Positions 28,452 to 37,741 of a stretch of 64,000 bases of DNA are shown here, one piece after another. Below the pieces are notes generated by a model. It was not told where the DNA came from. It saw only the letters and a list, made by a program, of their open reading frames with translations, and ran no database searches. The stretch's first letter is position 1; every line of letters starts with the position of its first letter. The stretch is from Bacteroidia bacterium (GTDB lineage Bacteria > Bacteroidota > Bacteroidia > B-17B0 > Aurantibacillaceae), in the NCBI GenBank assembly GCA_016787705.1, contig JAEUTP010000016.1, positions 1 to 64,000 of the forward strand, read 5' to 3'. Position numbers and translations under genes: made by a program.

Positions 28452-28920
28452 TAAGTATTTTACGCCACTTACCAGATTCAGCAAAATCTTTTATCATCAA
28501 ATTTCTTTGCATCAAGAATTTTCTCATATAATTTGTAAGAATAAGAGAGTTAAATGTTTTTCCAAAAATGCCATAAGGAGACTCAAATTCAAACCTGTCT
28601 TTCATTAAAGTAAATTCACCTTGCTGTTCAAAATAGTGATCGTGCTTAAAGTATTTAAAGGCGCCTTTCTTTTGCTCATCTTTAAAGTGAAAAGGGCGGT
28701 TTACAATTGGAATAACTGATGTTAACTTTTGCCGGATTCCAAAATGTGTAGCTTCCCAGGTAACAAAATCGCCTTGTTTTACACAACCGCTTATAACACC
28801 GGCAATGGCTTTTTCGTTGGTACCTTCGGTGGAAAGCATGTGCAGATCAATACTGGTTGCAAGATCAAAACACACTTCAATGGGCGCTTTTATTTTTGTT
28901 TCTATTTCAATTACCGGCAT
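28444..28920 (-). CDS. SRPBCC (START-like) family protein
   Basis: 158 residues, no signal peptide. It begins with the SRPBCC signature IEIETKIKAPIEVCFDLATSIDLH and continues with VTWEATHFGIRQKLT and YFEQQGEFTLMKDRFEFESPYG, the layout of a cyclase/ligand-binding helix-grip fold often annotated as cell-division inhibitor-like. Ligand unknown. Its start overlaps the stop of the upstream CarboxypepD-reg gene by one base (TAATG). Confidence 0.85.
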   Translation of the reverse strand: MPVIEIETKIKAPIEVCFDLATSIDLHMLSTEGTNEKAIAGVISGCVKQGDFVTWEATHFGIRQKLTSVIPIVNRPFHFKDEQKKGAFKYFKHDHYFEQQGEFTLMKDRFEFESPYGIFGKTFNSLILTNYMRKFLMQRNLMIKDFAESGKWRKILTH

Positions 28921-30242
28921 TATTCGATCTTTTCCCGATACAAGAATCTTTCCTGGGTGCTATCAAAAGGTCTGTAAACGTAATAAACATAGCCATCCTT
29001 TATTTTTATTTTTTCTGCGCTGTGGTGTTTTAATTTATAAGTGCTTAATTCTTTTCCGGTTTGATGATCGATCTGTTTTAAATAATGATGACCATCCTTA
29101 CTGAAAAAAGCATATACTTTGTTACTTAATTCATCTACAAATAATTGTTTTTTCCATTCACGCCAGTTTTTGGGATGGTGATAAGAGATAGTAACACTAT
29201 CTATCAGTTGATTTTTATTATTGTAATGATAAAGAAAATCGTTATGATGATTAAATATGCAAATAGTATCTTTTAAAATAAAAATAGGTGCATATAAAGG
29301 CTCGTAAAACATGCTTTGCGTAAAACCACTCATTAATGCAGCAATAATACGTTTATCTGTTTTATAATATCGCGCAATTCTTCTTGCTTCCAATTGCATA
29401 CGTGATGGCAAATAATAATACTCAAGGTTATAAAGTTTCATCAGATCGCTATTGGTAATAGTGCTTAACAAATGGTTGAGCGAATCGTTATTTTTTAAAT
29501 AGTAGTAATTAAATAAGGGATACTTTATCCAGTTATCGTGAAAATAAAAATTACTGTTAGCGCTGTCTGCAATTGGTTCAATGTAAGTACTAAAATCTTT
29601 TTGTCGTATAGCTTGCACAACTAGCTCAGTATTTATAACATCCAGACGAAAGACGGAATCTTTACATACTACATCTGTATAACCTTCATAATCATGAAAA
29701 AAATGTTTTGCTTCACCGGCTTGTTTTGGCAAATCAAAAGAAGAAAATATTTTGCCCTCATAATTAGAAAGCTGTATCTGCGCCTTTGAGAGTGATCCGG
29801 AAGAAGTTAATAAAAGTAATTTGTCTTCATAAAAATCGAAATCAAAAACACTGTAATTGGTTTTACCAACTAAAGTTTCAGGCTTATGCGTTGCATACAC
29901 TGAAACATCAGTTAATACATTCTCCTTTTGCAATAGTGCAATGGTTACATGTATAGTATCTGAATTTTTTGTTTTTAATTCTTTTATCAATCCCTGGTAA
30001 GCGATATGAGAAACAATGATTTTATAAACCGCTTTTTTAGGAGCTGTTAAAGTAAAATTACCGTTTTGATCTGTCCGGGTAGAATAAGGACTGTTGGAGA
30101 TATTTACAGAAACAGCTTCAATGACTTTACCTGAAATACTTTCAATAATTTGTCCTTTAATAAAAAAAAATTCATCTTGCGCATGAATAAATTGAAAGCT
30201 CAAAACAAAAAGAAAAATAAATATGTGTTTGAACTTATACAT
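28920..30242 (-). CDS. Secreted protein, CarboxypepD regulatory-like domain plus long novel C-terminal region
   Basis: 440 residues. The signal peptide ends FIHAQ (22). Residues about 28-110 are a carboxypeptidase regulatory-like domain (GQIIESISGKVIEAVSVNI, DQNGNFTL, SHIAYQGL). The remaining ~330 residues are strand-rich with repeated D..Y.H..N segments and look like a beta-propeller, but no named repeat is recognisable. There is no T9SS tail. It is not a TonB receptor despite the first domain. A one-base overlap with SRPBCC suggests a shared transcript. Confidence 0.7.
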   Translation of the reverse strand: MYKFKHIFIFLFVLSFQFIHAQDEFFFIKGQIIESISGKVIEAVSVNISNSPYSTRTDQNGNFTLTAPKKAVYKIIVSHIAYQGLIKELKTKNSDTIHVTIALLQKENVLTDVSVYATHKPETLVGKTNYSVFDFDFYEDKLLLLTSSGSLSKAQIQLSNYEGKIFSSFDLPKQAGEAKHFFHDYEGYTDVVCKDSVFRLDVINTELVVQAIRQKDFSTYIEPIADSANSNFYFHDNWIKYPLFNYYYLKNNDSLNHLLSTITNSDLMKLYNLEYYYLPSRMQLEARRIARYYKTDKRIIAALMSGFTQSMFYEPLYAPIFILKDTICIFNHHNDFLYHYNNKNQLIDSVTISYHHPKNWREWKKQLFVDELSNKVYAFFSKDGHHYLKQIDHQTGKELSTYKLKHHSAEKIKIKDGYVYYVYRPFDSTQERFLYREKIE

Positions 30243-30284
30243 TTCTATTTATAAGACGCGAAAGCAGGGAATTTCCATAACAAT

Positions 30285-30360
30285 GGAAAATGTAAAAGGT
30301 AAGATGGAAAAGGGAGAAAATTAGGACATTTTACATTTGCCATATTCCATTTTACATTTG
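30285..30360. repeat. Inverted and direct repeat cluster
   Basis: CATTTTACATTTG occurs twice (30327-30339 and 30348-30360, period 21). The complementary AATGTAAAAGGTAAGATGG lies at about 30289-30307, so the region can fold into an imperfect hairpin. The second direct copy extends over the stop of aroE. It may act as a terminator or be a dispersed element. Confidence 0.55.
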
Positions 30361-31089
30361 ATTCCATATCTCCCAGCTTTTTTCAGCCTGTAGTTGCAAC
30401 ATGCTTAAGCCGTTTATAGTTATTGCGCCCTTTTCTTTTGCTTGTTTTAAAAATAAGGTTTGCTCAGGATTATAAATAAGATCGTAAGCCAAATGTTTAT
30501 CTGTAAACAAACGGTAGGGCAGGGCAGGTGCTTCATTTACGTTAGGAAATAAACCCAAAGGCGTTGTGTTTATAATTAGCTTAAATGCATCCATCATGCG
30601 TTCATTGATCTCATTATAAAAAAAAGCATTTGTGTTTTTTTTATTGGATGTTGTTGCATAAAATACATCAACCCCAGTTTTTTTTAGAGAATAAGCAACA
30701 GCTTTGCCGGCACCTCCGGTGCCTAGTATAAGAGCTTTATCGTGTGTGGTGTCTAAAAAAGGTTTTATACTTTGGCCAAAACCATAAGCATCTGTATTAT
30801 ATCCAATTGTTTTACCGCGTACAAGCTTAATGCAATTTACAGCGCCAATTTCGTTTGCTTCCACACTTAAATCATCTAAAAAAGGAATGATCTTTTCTTT
30901 GTATGGATTGGTAACATTAAGACCTATTAGGCCTGGCGTTTTTAAAACTTTTTTAAATTCTTCAATGGTTTGTAATTCAAAATTTAAATAAGCATGATCT
31001 CTTAGATCTTGGTCCTCAAATTTTTTTTCGAAATATTTTTTTGAGAATGAATGAGAAAGTGATCTGCCAATAAGGCCAAAATTTTTCAT
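30352..31089 (-). CDS. aroE: Shikimate dehydrogenase
   Basis: 245 residues, slightly short but complete. It reduces 3-dehydroshikimate to shikimate with NADPH in aromatic amino acid synthesis. Substrate contacts SLSHSFS (10-16), the catalytic Lys64 in NVTNPYKEKI, Asn85 and Asp100 (GYNTDAYG) are all present, as is the NADP motif GTGGAG at 123-128 and the C-terminal QLQAEKSWEIW. The zinc-ribbon protein gene upstream ends two bases before its start. Confidence 0.95.
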   Translation of the reverse strand: MKNFGLIGRSLSHSFSKKYFEKKFEDQDLRDHAYLNFELQTIEEFKKVLKTPGLIGLNVTNPYKEKIIPFLDDLSVEANEIGAVNCIKLVRGKTIGYNTDAYGFGQSIKPFLDTTHDKALILGTGGAGKAVAYSLKKTGVDVFYATTSNKKNTNAFFYNEINERMMDAFKLIINTTPLGLFPNVNEAPALPYRLFTDKHLAYDLIYNPEQTLFLKQAKEKGAITINGLSMLQLQAEKSWEIWNQM

Positions 31090-31091
31090 AA

Positions 31092-32375
31092 TTAATCGAG
31101 AGAATAAGATTGATGAAAAACAAATTTTGTCTTTCCTGTTTTTAGATCTATTCCTACGCTTTGGTGGCCAGAAAGATTCATATTTACAACGATAAGGTCG
31201 TTTTTTAATTGGTAGCGCAGATAAACATTATCTCCTGAATTTTCTATCACTATTTTTTTAAAGGAGGTATCCTGGTTCTTCCAGGCAAATTCACCGCTTT
31301 TATTTACCAATGCTAAAACGCCTTTTGCCTGTTTCGAAAAATCAGAAACGTAAAAAAATAAAAGGTTGTTGTTATATTTTGCTATTGGCAGAGCTTTTGG
31401 ATAAACTTCTTCGCTTATCAATTTTACATCTTTAATGTAAGATGCGAAATAACGCTTGTTTACCGAATTTTTAAATTGTTCAACATAACTATCTGAAATA
31501 AAATAGTCATCGGTCGAAAATCGTTTCATATTACATAAATATAATTGCGATTTTTTATTTTGTGATAGATAAATATCTTCTGTAAATAATTCTTCCCGCC
31601 CATTTTCATCATCTGCTTCTTTTTGCGTTAAGAGATGTTTAGTATCAAGATAATAATAAAAATCATCGCCAGAAGCGGAGGTAATCTTTACACGCTTTTT
31701 GTAAAGTTCTTTTCCTGCTTTTGTAATACCCCCTTTAAGTTCCGGAAATTTTTTCTCCAACCATTCATTTCCAAACAAGCGTTTGCCTGTGTAAAGTGTA
31801 AATCCCTGTACACCGCCTTCTTCGGAAATATTATACACAGTATCGTTGCTTACATAAAACTCGCTGTCAAATACTTTATAACGGTTAAAAAGATCTTTCC
31901 AGGCTTTTGGTTGATCTAGAAGGGTTTCTGATATTGTTTTTTTTGTAGCAGGGTCAATTAAACGTAAAGTGTATTTTACACTATCTAATTTATTGGTTTG
32001 ACTTTTTAGCACAAGCCATACTACAGCACCTTTGGAGCCAACCAGGCAATTGTAATTATCTACATTAGGTTTTTGCCAGTCGCCAAAAATATCAACCGCT
32101 GCAATCTGCTTTTTACCACCTACAAAATAAAATACGCTTGCTCCAATACCAATTAATACAAACATAAATACAACAATAACTATTATTACTATTGGCTTTA
32201 CTGGAATCGGTTTAAGATCAATATTTTTAGGAATATCAAAATTGCTCGGACTGTTGTTGTCAGTTTTTAAAATAAAAGTACTGTCGCAATAATCGCATTG
32301 ATAATTAATGCCACTTATATGCGACACTTGTGTGGCGCCGCACGAAGGACATTTTAATTGTTCAATTTTTGCCAT
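31092..32375 (-). CDS. Zinc-ribbon, single-pass membrane protein of unknown function
   Basis: 427 residues. An N-terminal zinc ribbon has two CxxC pairs (CPSCGA near 9-12 and CDYC near 27-30). A transmembrane helix follows near residues 65-90 (VIIVIVVFMFVLIGIGASVF). The large C-terminal region, on the far side of the membrane, is strand-rich and resembles a propeller-like domain. Its last ~120 residues resemble the end of the membrane protein at 37742-38746. It sits between tex (one-base TAATG overlap) and aroE (two-base gap), so the three are likely one transcript. Function is unknown. Confidence 0.7.
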   Translation of the reverse strand: MAKIEQLKCPSCGATQVSHISGINYQCDYCDSTFILKTDNNSPSNFDIPKNIDLKPIPVKPIVIIVIVVFMFVLIGIGASVFYFVGGKKQIAAVDIFGDWQKPNVDNYNCLVGSKGAVVWLVLKSQTNKLDSVKYTLRLIDPATKKTISETLLDQPKAWKDLFNRYKVFDSEFYVSNDTVYNISEEGGVQGFTLYTGKRLFGNEWLEKKFPELKGGITKAGKELYKKRVKITSASGDDFYYYLDTKHLLTQKEADDENGREELFTEDIYLSQNKKSQLYLCNMKRFSTDDYFISDSYVEQFKNSVNKRYFASYIKDVKLISEEVYPKALPIAKYNNNLLFFYVSDFSKQAKGVLALVNKSGEFAWKNQDTSFKKIVIENSGDNVYLRYQLKNDLIVVNMNLSGHQSVGIDLKTGKTKFVFHQSYSLD

Positions 32376-34618
32376 TATTTTTTAAATTTATTTTTTAACG
32401 CCGCCAAGGCACTGTTTATATCATTTGGATTATACTCTTCCTCTTTAGCAACTTTTGGTTTTGAAGCTTTTACATTTTGTTTTTCGCCTTTCATACTTAG
32501 AGCAATACGTTTACGTTTCGCGTCAACTTCGGTTACATTGACCCAAACTTTTTGACCCACTTTTACAATTTTATTCGGGTCGTCTACAAATTCATCTGCC
32601 AGTTGCGATATGTGAACCAGTCCATCCTGATGAACCCCCACATCAACAAAAGCGCCAAAGTTAGTTACATTGGTTATAATACCCGGCAGGCGCATGCCCT
32701 CGCGCAGATCGGAAATTTCGTGAACATTCTCATCAAAACTAAATACTTCAAAACTTTTACGTGGATCGCGACCTGGTTTTTCTAACTCTGATAAAATATC
32801 TTTTAAGGTAGGCAAACCAACAGTGTCTGTAACATACTTTTGAAGCTGAATTTGTTTGCGCTGGTCTTTATTTTCAATTAATTCATCAATGCTGCAGTTA
32901 AGATCGGTTGCCATTTGTTCTACAATATGATAACTCTCAGGATGCACCGCGCTTTTATCTAATGGATGTACACCATTTTTTACACGCAAAAAGCCTGCAC
33001 ATTGTTCAAATACTTTTTCGCCCATACGCGGCACTTTTTTTAAAGCTTTACGCGATTTAAATTCGCCGTGCTCATTACGATAGTCAACAATATTTTGCGC
33101 TAACACGGGGCCAATACCCGACACGTAAGAAAGCAATTGTTTGGATGCTGTATTTAACTCAACCCCCACCGCATTAACACAACCACCAACTACTTCATCT
33201 AATTTATTTTTTAATTGATTTTGATCCACATCATGTTGATATTGCCCAACGCCAATTGATTTTGGATCTATTTTCACTAATTCTGCCAAAGGATCTGCTA
33301 ATCTTCGGCCAATAGAAACGGCACCGCGAACGGTAAGGTCATAAGCCGCAAATTCTTCACGTGCTACTTCGCTTGCTGAATATACAGAGGCACCTGCTTC
33401 GCTCACTACAATTACAGGGATACTTTTTGGTAATACATCAATGTTGCGGATAAATTGTTCCGTTTCACGGGAAGCGGTTCCGTTACCAATAGCAATAGCC
33501 TCGATATTATGTTTTTGGCAAAAGGCCAATACAACCATTTCTGCTTCTACAGTTTTGCGCTGAGGTTCGTGAGGATAAATAACGGTTTCTTCAAGTAACT
33601 TTCCTTGCTTATCCAATGCAACTACTTTACAGCCCGATTTAAAACCCGGATCAACACCTAGAATAGCTTTTTGTCCTAATGGTGCAGCTAACAATAATTC
33701 TCTAAGATTATCAGCAAATACAACAATCGCTTTTTCATCAGCTAAATGTTTTGTCATTAAGCGCATTTCTGCTTCAATACCTGGTTGCAATAAACGTTTG
33801 TAACCATCTTCAATGGCTTCTTTAATTTGATTTGCCGCTTCACCCCGCGAGGTAATTATTTTTTTCTCAATTAAAGCAATTGCTTCTTCGTTATCAACGG
33901 TTATATCTAAAATTAAAATATCTTCTTTTTCGCCACGGCGCATAGCCAGCATGCGATGAGACGGGCAGCTCATTAATTTTTCCTCCCATTCAAAATAGTC
34001 TTCAAATTTTTCACCTGCTTCTTCTTTACCTTTTATTAAACGGCTTTTGATGGTAGCGGTGCGCTTAAATAATTCGCGCATATTCTCTCTCACAATAGCA
34101 TCTTCACTCACAATTTCAGAGATGATATCGCGGGCGCCCTGTAAAGCATCTAAAACAGAAGTAACTTCTTTTTCTACTGATATAAATTTTTCGGCCTCAT
34201 CAAAAACGGCATCGTTTTTTTGTTCTAAAATAAATTGCGCCAAAGGTTCCAGGCCTTTTTCTTTAGCAATAGTAGCTTTTGTTCTACGTTTAGGTTTGTA
34301 TGGTAAGTAAAGATCTTCAAGTTTATTTAAGGTCTCTGCGTCAAGTATTTTTTCTTTTAGTTCAGGCGTTAATTTATTTTGGGAATCGATAGATTTTAAG
34401 ATCGATTCGCGACGTTGCTCCAATTGTCTTAATCTCTCTACTTCATCACGTATTTGCATGATTTGAACTTCGTCAAGACTGCCGGTTGCCTCTTTACGAT
34501 AGCGGGAAATAAAAGGAACCGTAGCACCTTCATCCAATAATTCAACAGTAGCGTTTATACTTTTAAGATCAATTTTTAATAGATCGGCAATTTTTAATAG
34601 CAATTTTACTTCACTCAT
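32375..34618 (-). CDS. tex: Tex family RNA-binding transcription accessory protein
   Basis: 747 residues, usual Tex length. The N-terminal helical region holds FISRYRKEATGSLDEVQI, the YqgF/RNase H-like core begins with ILGVDPGFKSGCKVVALD, helix-hairpin-helix elements lie in LLSYVSGIGPVLAQNIV and KVPRMGEKVFEQCAGF, and an S1 RNA-binding domain covers about 640-710 (GIITNVTNFGAFVDVGV). Tex proteins bind nucleic acid and influence transcription. First gene of the tex, zinc-ribbon protein, aroE unit, divergent from a T9SS cargo gene. Confidence 0.95.
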   Translation of the reverse strand: MSEVKLLLKIADLLKIDLKSINATVELLDEGATVPFISRYRKEATGSLDEVQIMQIRDEVERLRQLEQRRESILKSIDSQNKLTPELKEKILDAETLNKLEDLYLPYKPKRRTKATIAKEKGLEPLAQFILEQKNDAVFDEAEKFISVEKEVTSVLDALQGARDIISEIVSEDAIVRENMRELFKRTATIKSRLIKGKEEAGEKFEDYFEWEEKLMSCPSHRMLAMRRGEKEDILILDITVDNEEAIALIEKKIITSRGEAANQIKEAIEDGYKRLLQPGIEAEMRLMTKHLADEKAIVVFADNLRELLLAAPLGQKAILGVDPGFKSGCKVVALDKQGKLLEETVIYPHEPQRKTVEAEMVVLAFCQKHNIEAIAIGNGTASRETEQFIRNIDVLPKSIPVIVVSEAGASVYSASEVAREEFAAYDLTVRGAVSIGRRLADPLAELVKIDPKSIGVGQYQHDVDQNQLKNKLDEVVGGCVNAVGVELNTASKQLLSYVSGIGPVLAQNIVDYRNEHGEFKSRKALKKVPRMGEKVFEQCAGFLRVKNGVHPLDKSAVHPESYHIVEQMATDLNCSIDELIENKDQRKQIQLQKYVTDTVGLPTLKDILSELEKPGRDPRKSFEVFSFDENVHEISDLREGMRLPGIITNVTNFGAFVDVGVHQDGLVHISQLADEFVDDPNKIVKVGQKVWVNVTEVDAKRKRIALSMKGEKQNVKASKPKVAKEEEYNPNDINSALAALKNKFKK

Positions 34619-34691
34619 AAGTTCTTTCTGTTTTTGTTAAATTTAACCACCTTATATTGCATATTCACCTCTTTTTTTCAACATAAATATA

Positions 34692-34699
34692 TATATTTG
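34692..34699 (+). promoter_or_regulatory. Candidate promoter -7 box (TATATTTG)
   Basis: Perfect TAnnTTTG match about 73 bases before the ATG at 34773, implying a leader of around 65 bases. The surroundings are very AT-rich and no good -33 box is seen, so it could be chance. Confidence 0.35.
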
Positions 34700-34772
34700 T
34701 TTATATTTAAAGTAACAAAAACAAGTCATTTGCTGCACAAATGCACATGGTATAATAAGAAAATAAAACAGT

Positions 34773-35627
34773 ATGAAGAAAATTTTACTTTTAGCTTTAG
34801 TAATTGCAGGTCTGCAAATATCTGCACAAATATTAAACCCGGGTTTTGAATTTGTTACCGCAAATAAACCAAATAATTATAATACAACTTTTTATAATTA
34901 TAATTCTTACCAGATAAGAGATACATCGGCATCACATACAGGGTCTCATGCCGCTTATATTAGGGGCTTAAGTGCTGCCAGTTATAGTGTGCAAGGCGCG
35001 GTGTTAGGTGTATTTTCTACTACCGGCTTACCATCATCTTTACAAGGTTGGTATAAGTGTAATATTGTTGCAGGAGATTCTCTGGTGTTTAATCCTTATG
35101 TATATCAAACAACAACCAACGGGCAATATGCAATTGCTTATACCTATACGACGGGTACAACTAATGTATTTAAACAGTTTACTGCACCGTTTAATTATAC
35201 AACATTTCCTATAACTAATGCTGATACGGTTTTTGTAAGTATTTATTTGTCAGGTCAGGGTGTTGATGGACAAGGAGTTCATATTCCGCAAACCGGCACT
35301 TGGGCCATTATTGACGATCTGCAAATGGGACCGGATATTGCAACAGGAATAAACGAAAATAAAGTTGTTGATGCTATTGAAAACGTGTATCCGCAACCTT
35401 CAAGCAATATGGCATTTATGATTTATAATTTAACTGAGACATCTGTTTGTGAATTAAAATTATTAGATATTACAGGCAAAGAAGTAAAAACAATTTTTAA
35501 TGATGATAAACAAACACCGGGAAAATATAAAGCGGAGATTCCTGTTTATGATATATCACAAGGCGTTTATATTGCACAATTAAAAGTAAACGGAGAAATC
35601 AGAACGGCAAAAATTATTAAAGAATAA
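34773..35627 (+). CDS. T9SS type A cargo protein, possible PCMD-like domain
   Basis: 284 residues. The signal peptide ends QISAQ (19). The body begins with NPGFE and forms a strand-rich domain of about 170 residues (SHTGSHAAYI, LQGWYKCNI, DSLVFNPYV, WAIIDDLQMG). That layout is typical of carbohydrate-binding-like jelly rolls such as PCMD, but the assignment is tentative. The last ~75 residues are a type A sorting domain (VYPQPSSN, ISQGVYIAQL, KIIKE). Exported through T9SS to the surface. Its stop abuts the stop of the convergent DUF3467 gene. Confidence 0.8.
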   Translation: MKKILLLALVIAGLQISAQILNPGFEFVTANKPNNYNTTFYNYNSYQIRDTSASHTGSHAAYIRGLSAASYSVQGAVLGVFSTTGLPSSLQGWYKCNIVAGDSLVFNPYVYQTTTNGQYAIAYTYTTGTTNVFKQFTAPFNYTTFPITNADTVFVSIYLSGQGVDGQGVHIPQTGTWAIIDDLQMGPDIATGINENKVVDAIENVYPQPSSNMAFMIYNLTETSVCELKLLDITGKEVKTIFNDDKQTPGKYKAEIPVYDISQGVYIAQLKVNGEIRTAKIIKE

Positions 35628-35942
35628 TCAGGCTTGAGCTGTTGGTCCGCCAAAGTTCATTGGAAACCCGTTCTCAAGATCTTTTATTTTGCCATTAACC
35701 TGCTCAAATTTCTGAATATTTTCTGCAAGAGCTTTAACCAGGCGTTTTGCATGTTGTGGTGTTAATACAATTCTTGCTTTTACGCGGGCCTTGGGTACAC
35801 CTGGCATTATTTTGATGAAGTCAAGCACAAATTCGCTTTGCGAATGGGTAATGATAGCAAGGTTAGAATAAATCCCCTCTGCAATCTCTTCGCTTAATTC
35901 TATATCTAAATGCGGTTGGTTTTGGTTGTTGTTTTCTTCCAT
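35628..35942 (-). CDS. DUF3467 domain protein
   Basis: 104 residues, cytoplasmic. LDIELSEEIAEGIYSNLAII, EFVLDFIKIMPGV and VLTPQHAKRLVKALAENI fit DUF3467, a small conserved family of unknown function. It lies 52 bases downstream of pyrF and is its possible transcript end. It converges with the T9SS gene, stop directly against stop. Confidence 0.88.
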   Translation of the reverse strand: MEENNNQNQPHLDIELSEEIAEGIYSNLAIITHSQSEFVLDFIKIMPGVPKARVKARIVLTPQHAKRLVKALAENIQKFEQVNGKIKDLENGFPMNFGGPTAQA

Positions 35943-35994
35943 GATAAATTATGTTATTAAGCGTGAGTTATTCTCTGCTTTGTTATTAATTTTT

Positions 35995-36810
35995 TTATTT
36001 TATAAAAGTGGCCATTTCATCTGCCATTTTTTTTGCTTCTATAGCAGCTTTCTCGGCAAAATCTTTTCCATTAGAGGCGTAAATTATTCCACGGCTTGAG
36101 TTTACAAGCAAGCCAATATCTTTGGTTAAGCCATATTTACAAACTTCTGCTAAACTTCCGCCCTGGACTCCAACACCCGGCACCAATAAAAAATGATCGG
36201 GAATTATTTTGCGGATGTCATCCAGCATTTCCGCTTTTGTAGCACCAACAACAAACATCATATTGTCTTTTGTGCCCCATGAAGCGCATGTTTCAATTAC
36301 ATTTAAATACAATTCTTTACCATCAATTTTTTTCATTTGAAAATCAACAGCGCCTTCATTACTGGTTAAGCCTAATGCAATGGCCCATTTACCTTCAAAT
36401 TTTAAAAATGGTTTTACCGAATCACTTCCCATGTAAGGTGCAACTGTTATCGCATCGCAATTTAAGCGAGAAAAAAATGCTTTGGCATACATAGTACTTG
36501 TGTTTCCAATGTCACCGCGCTTGGCATCAGCAATTAAAAAATGATCAGGGTAATTTTGTTTAATGTATTTAATGGTATTTTCTAAACTTTCAATACCATT
36601 TAAGCCATAAGCTTCATAAAAGGCGGTATTAGGCTTAAAAGCAACACAGTAAGGTGCAGTAGCATCAATAAGCTTTTTGTTGAATTCGTAAATAGGATCG
36701 TCCTCATCAGTTAAAATATGTTTTGGCATTTTTTCAATATCAGGATCAAGGCCTACACACAAAAAATTTTTTTTGTTTTTTATTTGTTCTATTAACTGGT
36801 TACGGGTCAT
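35995..36810 (-). CDS. pyrF: Orotidine 5'-phosphate decarboxylase (type 2)
   Basis: 271 residues, the longer subfamily 2 form. It decarboxylates OMP to UMP. CVGLDPD starts the barrel, the catalytic charged segment DAKRGDIGNTS has Lys97 between two aspartates, and LVPGVGVQGG with NSSRGIIYA forms the phosphate-binding end. The nucleoside phosphorylase gene ends two bases upstream of its start, so pyrimidine synthesis and nucleoside salvage genes are co-transcribed here. Confidence 0.96.
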   Translation of the reverse strand: MTRNQLIEQIKNKKNFLCVGLDPDIEKMPKHILTDEDDPIYEFNKKLIDATAPYCVAFKPNTAFYEAYGLNGIESLENTIKYIKQNYPDHFLIADAKRGDIGNTSTMYAKAFFSRLNCDAITVAPYMGSDSVKPFLKFEGKWAIALGLTSNEGAVDFQMKKIDGKELYLNVIETCASWGTKDNMMFVVGATKAEMLDDIRKIIPDHFLLVPGVGVQGGSLAEVCKYGLTKDIGLLVNSSRGIIYASNGKDFAEKAAIEAKKMADEMATFIK

Positions 36811-36812
36811 AT

Positions 36813-37685
36813 TTAATTTGATAATTTGTTTAAGCAGTTCTCGATAAGTATCTCAACACTTTTTTTGTAATCGTTTGTAAATTCTTTACGCACGCGGTTG
36901 GCAATAATTACGCAAATGGTTAAGCAATTATGATCTAATAATTTACCTAGACCATAAAGCGCAGAGGTTTCCATTTCAAAGTTAGTGATCTTAAAATCGT
37001 TCAATCTAAAGGCGGTAAGCAATTCGTTTAAATTGGGTGCAGAAGCTTTTAAGCGTATTTGCCTGCCTTGCGGCCCGTAAAAGCCGGGCGCTGTGGCTGT
37101 AATGCCAACATGCGTATCATTTTTAAATTTATTTAATAATGTTTCGCTTGCGGCAACGCAATAGGGATAAGGTAAATTTTTTTGCCAATTGGTATGTTTA
37201 ATAAATGCTTCGCTGATAAGATCTTCATTAATTGTTTTCCAGCCTTCATAAAAATTTAAAAGACCATCTAAACCAATGCCGTGAGAACTTGCTACCAGGC
37301 CGTTTACAGGAATATCTTCCTGCAAAGCGCCGCTGGTACCCAAACGAATAATATTTAATTTACGGTGAACCGGGTTTAATTCTCGTCTTTCTAAATTAAT
37401 ATTTACAGCAGAATCCAATTCATTTAAAACAATATCAATGTTATCGGTGCCAATTCCTGTGCTTAAAACCGTAATTCTTTTTCCATTAAATATACCGGTA
37501 TGCGTAACAAATTCGCGGTGCTCGGTCTTAAAATCTATTTTAGAGAAGTAAGAAGAGATCTGGGCTACACGATTTTGATCACCAACAACAATTACATCAT
37601 CTGCAATATCTTCGTTCCTTAAATTAATATGATAAACCCGTTTTTCGGAGCTTAAAATTAATTCTGTTTCTGGGAATTGAGGCAT
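36813..37685 (-). CDS. Nucleoside phosphorylase (uridine phosphorylase-like)
   Basis: 290 residues, trimeric/hexameric phosphorylase family. VVGDQNRVAQI, STGIGTDNIDIVLNEL, IRLGTSGAL and FEMETSALYGLG are the phosphate- and nucleoside-binding motifs of the uridine/purine phosphorylase superfamily. Placement next to pyrF supports a pyrimidine nucleoside substrate, but this is inference. The N-terminus (MPQFPETELILSS) is the Bacteroidota form. Two bases separate it from pyrF. Confidence 0.87.
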   Translation of the reverse strand: MPQFPETELILSSEKRVYHINLRNEDIADDVIVVGDQNRVAQISSYFSKIDFKTEHREFVTHTGIFNGKRITVLSTGIGTDNIDIVLNELDSAVNINLERRELNPVHRKLNIIRLGTSGALQEDIPVNGLVASSHGIGLDGLLNFYEGWKTINEDLISEAFIKHTNWQKNLPYPYCVAASETLLNKFKNDTHVGITATAPGFYGPQGRQIRLKASAPNLNELLTAFRLNDFKITNFEMETSALYGLGKLLDHNCLTICVIIANRVRKEFTNDYKKSVEILIENCLNKLSN

Positions 37686-37741
37686 GTTGTTTGTGTTAGT
37701 TTCATTGCAAAGATAATGAATAGCCTTTATAAATCAGGAAT

